Part shown: positions 25,179 through 26,336 of the stretch, piece by piece
Numbering within the stretch: the stretch's first letter is position 1
Layout: each line of letters starts with the position of its first letter
Assembly (NCBI GenBank): GCA_938003885.1
Contig: CALKWT010000195.1
Coordinates: 1-26,336, forward strand
DNA: 26,336 nucleotides
Reading direction: 5' to 3'
From: an uncultured Balneolaceae bacterium
GTDB lineage: Bacteria > Bacteroidota > Rhodothermia > Balneolales > Balneolaceae
Position numbers and translations under genes: made by a program
The notes under the pieces: model-generated
Databases searched by the model: none
What the model saw: only the letters and a program-made list of their open reading frames with translations
Told to the model about the DNA's origin: nothing

Positions 25179-26281
25179 TTAGTTTCTATTATTTGGTGAA
25201 AGGAATAAAGAGGCTAAAAAACCTGTGAAAAATATAACCAGTGTCCCTACAATGATGGTCAGATAACTGTGAAAAGGGTTTTTGTATGCTTCTAATGCGC
25301 CGGTAAAGTAGGCCGGTGAGAGACTCATCCACATGATTACCAATAGCCCTATAGCCACACCGATCATTGCAGGAAAGTGGGTCACTCGCTGAGAAAAATA
25401 ACCTAACAGAAATAGTCCCAGCATTCCCCCGCTAAATATACCTGCCAGATTCCACCAAATGTCCAAAGCACTCTCTACCCGAATGACCAGAAATGATATT
25501 AAAACCCCCAAAATACAGATCCCGGCAGTAGCAAGATAAAGTACTTTTACAGAATTTTTTTCATTGACGTTTTTTGAATATCGTTTGTAAAAGTCATTCA
25601 GAATGACTGTAGCACCGCTATTTAAACTGGTCGATATTGTACTCATACCGGCAGCAAATATAGCTGCTACCAGCAAACCCGTTATTCCAACTGGCAGGCC
25701 ATGAACAATGAAATAGGGAAATATACTATCAGACATTCCAGCTTCATGAAATTCAGCCGGAAGTAAATCGGGAAACTGCTGATAATAGACAAACAGCCCG
25801 GTACCAATCATAAAAAACAGGAGAGAAACAGGAATGTAAAGGAGCCCGCCGCCGAAAGCCGATGAAATAGCCTCTTTCTCGTTTTTTGCTGTCATATAAC
25901 GCTGTATATAGTTCTGGTCAATACCGTAGTTTTGGAGATTAATAAAAATACCATAGATGAAAACGACCCAGAATGTTGATTCTGTTAAGCTTAGTCCAAA
26001 ATCTCCTAAACTAAATTTGTTGTGCTGAGCAGCCACTTCAATGTATTGACCAAACCCGCCTGGTAAGGAAAATATGAGGAATAAGAGTGAAATTATTGCA
26101 CCTAAAATCAGGATAATGGACTGGATGGCATCTGTCCAGATTACTGCAATAATCCCACCAAGCAGTGAATAGATCATGACGCCTACTCCTGTAATAACGA
26201 TTATTATTCGCATATCCCATCCCAATATGATGTACATGGGAAGTGCGAGCAGATAGAGAATAACTGCAACCCGCATCACTT
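25179..26281 (-). CDS. Sodium:solute symporter (SSS family), 5' end missing
   Basis: About 366 residues remain, with roughly nine membrane helices. IYSLLGGIIAVIWTDAIQSIILILGA is the conserved central SSS motif, and GITGLLVAAIFAAGMSTISTSLNSGATVILNDFYKR is the family's other hallmark, including the Ser/Thr residues that bind sodium. Family members are usually 500-550 aa, so ~150 N-terminal residues are absent. The missing part is not simply beyond the edge: the frame continues to the window end but turns into low-quality sequence (RSTASSQPSRRSTSRPSE), while another frame of the same bases reads as a different protein. The GTG at 26279 is therefore not a true start. Likely role: sodium-driven uptake of a sugar or acid released by the locus. 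Confidence 0.85.
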
Positions 26282-26336
26282 CCGATGGCCGTGAAGTTGA
26301 ACGGCGTGATGGCTGTGACGAAGCCGTCGAGCGGCC
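26282..26336 (-). other. Foreign end fragment: part of a 1-pyrroline-5-carboxylate dehydrogenase
   Basis: On the minus strand, skipping the first two bases, these bases read PLDGFVTAITPFNFTAIG. That matches the conserved stretch of P5C dehydrogenases (PLEGFVYAITPFNFTAIGGN). The match stops at about 26282, where the symporter frame becomes family-like. The fragment is visibly richer in G+C than the rest of the window. The most likely explanation is a chimeric assembly join; a real rearrangement is less likely. Confidence 0.7.

Noticed and set aside
26274..26279. GTG/ATG at the head of the symporter frame as a real start codon
   Set aside because: It would begin in the middle of the SSS fold, ~150 residues short, right at the suspected chimeric join.

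Overview
All thirteen recognisable genes lie on the minus strand, so transcription runs from high to low coordinates. The content points to the Bacteroidota/Balneolota/Rhodothermota side of the tree: a SusC/SusD outer-membrane pair, many lipobox lipoproteins, A/T-rich leaders and moderate G+C. The best promoters are sigma70-like (TTGACA, 17 bp, TAGAAT) and a few genes have Shine-Dalgarno sites. Both fit Balneolota/Rhodothermota better than classical Bacteroidales, but this placement is inference. No rRNA, tRNA, CRISPR, transposase or plus-strand protein gene of normal size was found.

Layout in order of transcription. (1) 26280-21628: a 5'-truncated sodium:solute symporter, a secreted nine-repeat FG-GAP/VCBS propeller protein, and a BNR/Asp-box lipoprotein with its own promoter and operator. 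(2) 21433-17900: an FGGY pentulose kinase with the D-ribulokinase signature TCSLV, then a clear L-fucose/D-arabinose isomerase (FucI). (3) 17899-17334: a regulatory region with a sigma70-like promoter, a LacI-type operator and tandem direct repeats. (4) 17333-12325: susC and susD, closed by a 32-bp perfect palindrome. (5) 12034-980: six secreted or lipoprotein enzymes, several overlapping by 8-14 nt. They are a purple-acid-phosphatase-like enzyme, a propeller plus helical-barrel protein of unknown function, a double BNR sialidase-like lipoprotein, a second calcineurin-type phosphoesterase, a PafA-type alkaline phosphatase and a third BNR lipoprotein. (6) 979-396: an intergenic region with a structured hairpin, a strong terminator, and the promoter and operator of a sugar-type MFS transporter that runs off the left end.

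Reading it together: this looks like a glycan-utilisation locus in which SusCD imports an oligosaccharide, secreted propeller enzymes cut it, phosphoesterases remove phosphate, and FucI plus kinase take the released sugar to a sugar phosphate. No textbook glycoside hydrolase or polysaccharide lyase is visible. The carbohydrate-active enzymes, if present, must be the BNR, VCBS and helical-barrel proteins. Three phosphoesterases occupy the place where sulfatases often sit. FucI acts on both L-fucose and D-arabinose. With a D-ribulokinase-type kinase and no FucA aldolase here, a route from D-arabinose to D-ribulose to D-ribulose 5-phosphate is at least as likely as fucose catabolism.

The same operator core (TGTAAwCGwTTACA) sits just downstream of, or on, the -10 box at the MFS, susC and 22842 BNR genes, which implies one LacI-family regulator encoded elsewhere. 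The last ~55 bases at the right edge encode part of a different protein (1-pyrroline-5-carboxylate dehydrogenase) and are probably a chimeric join.
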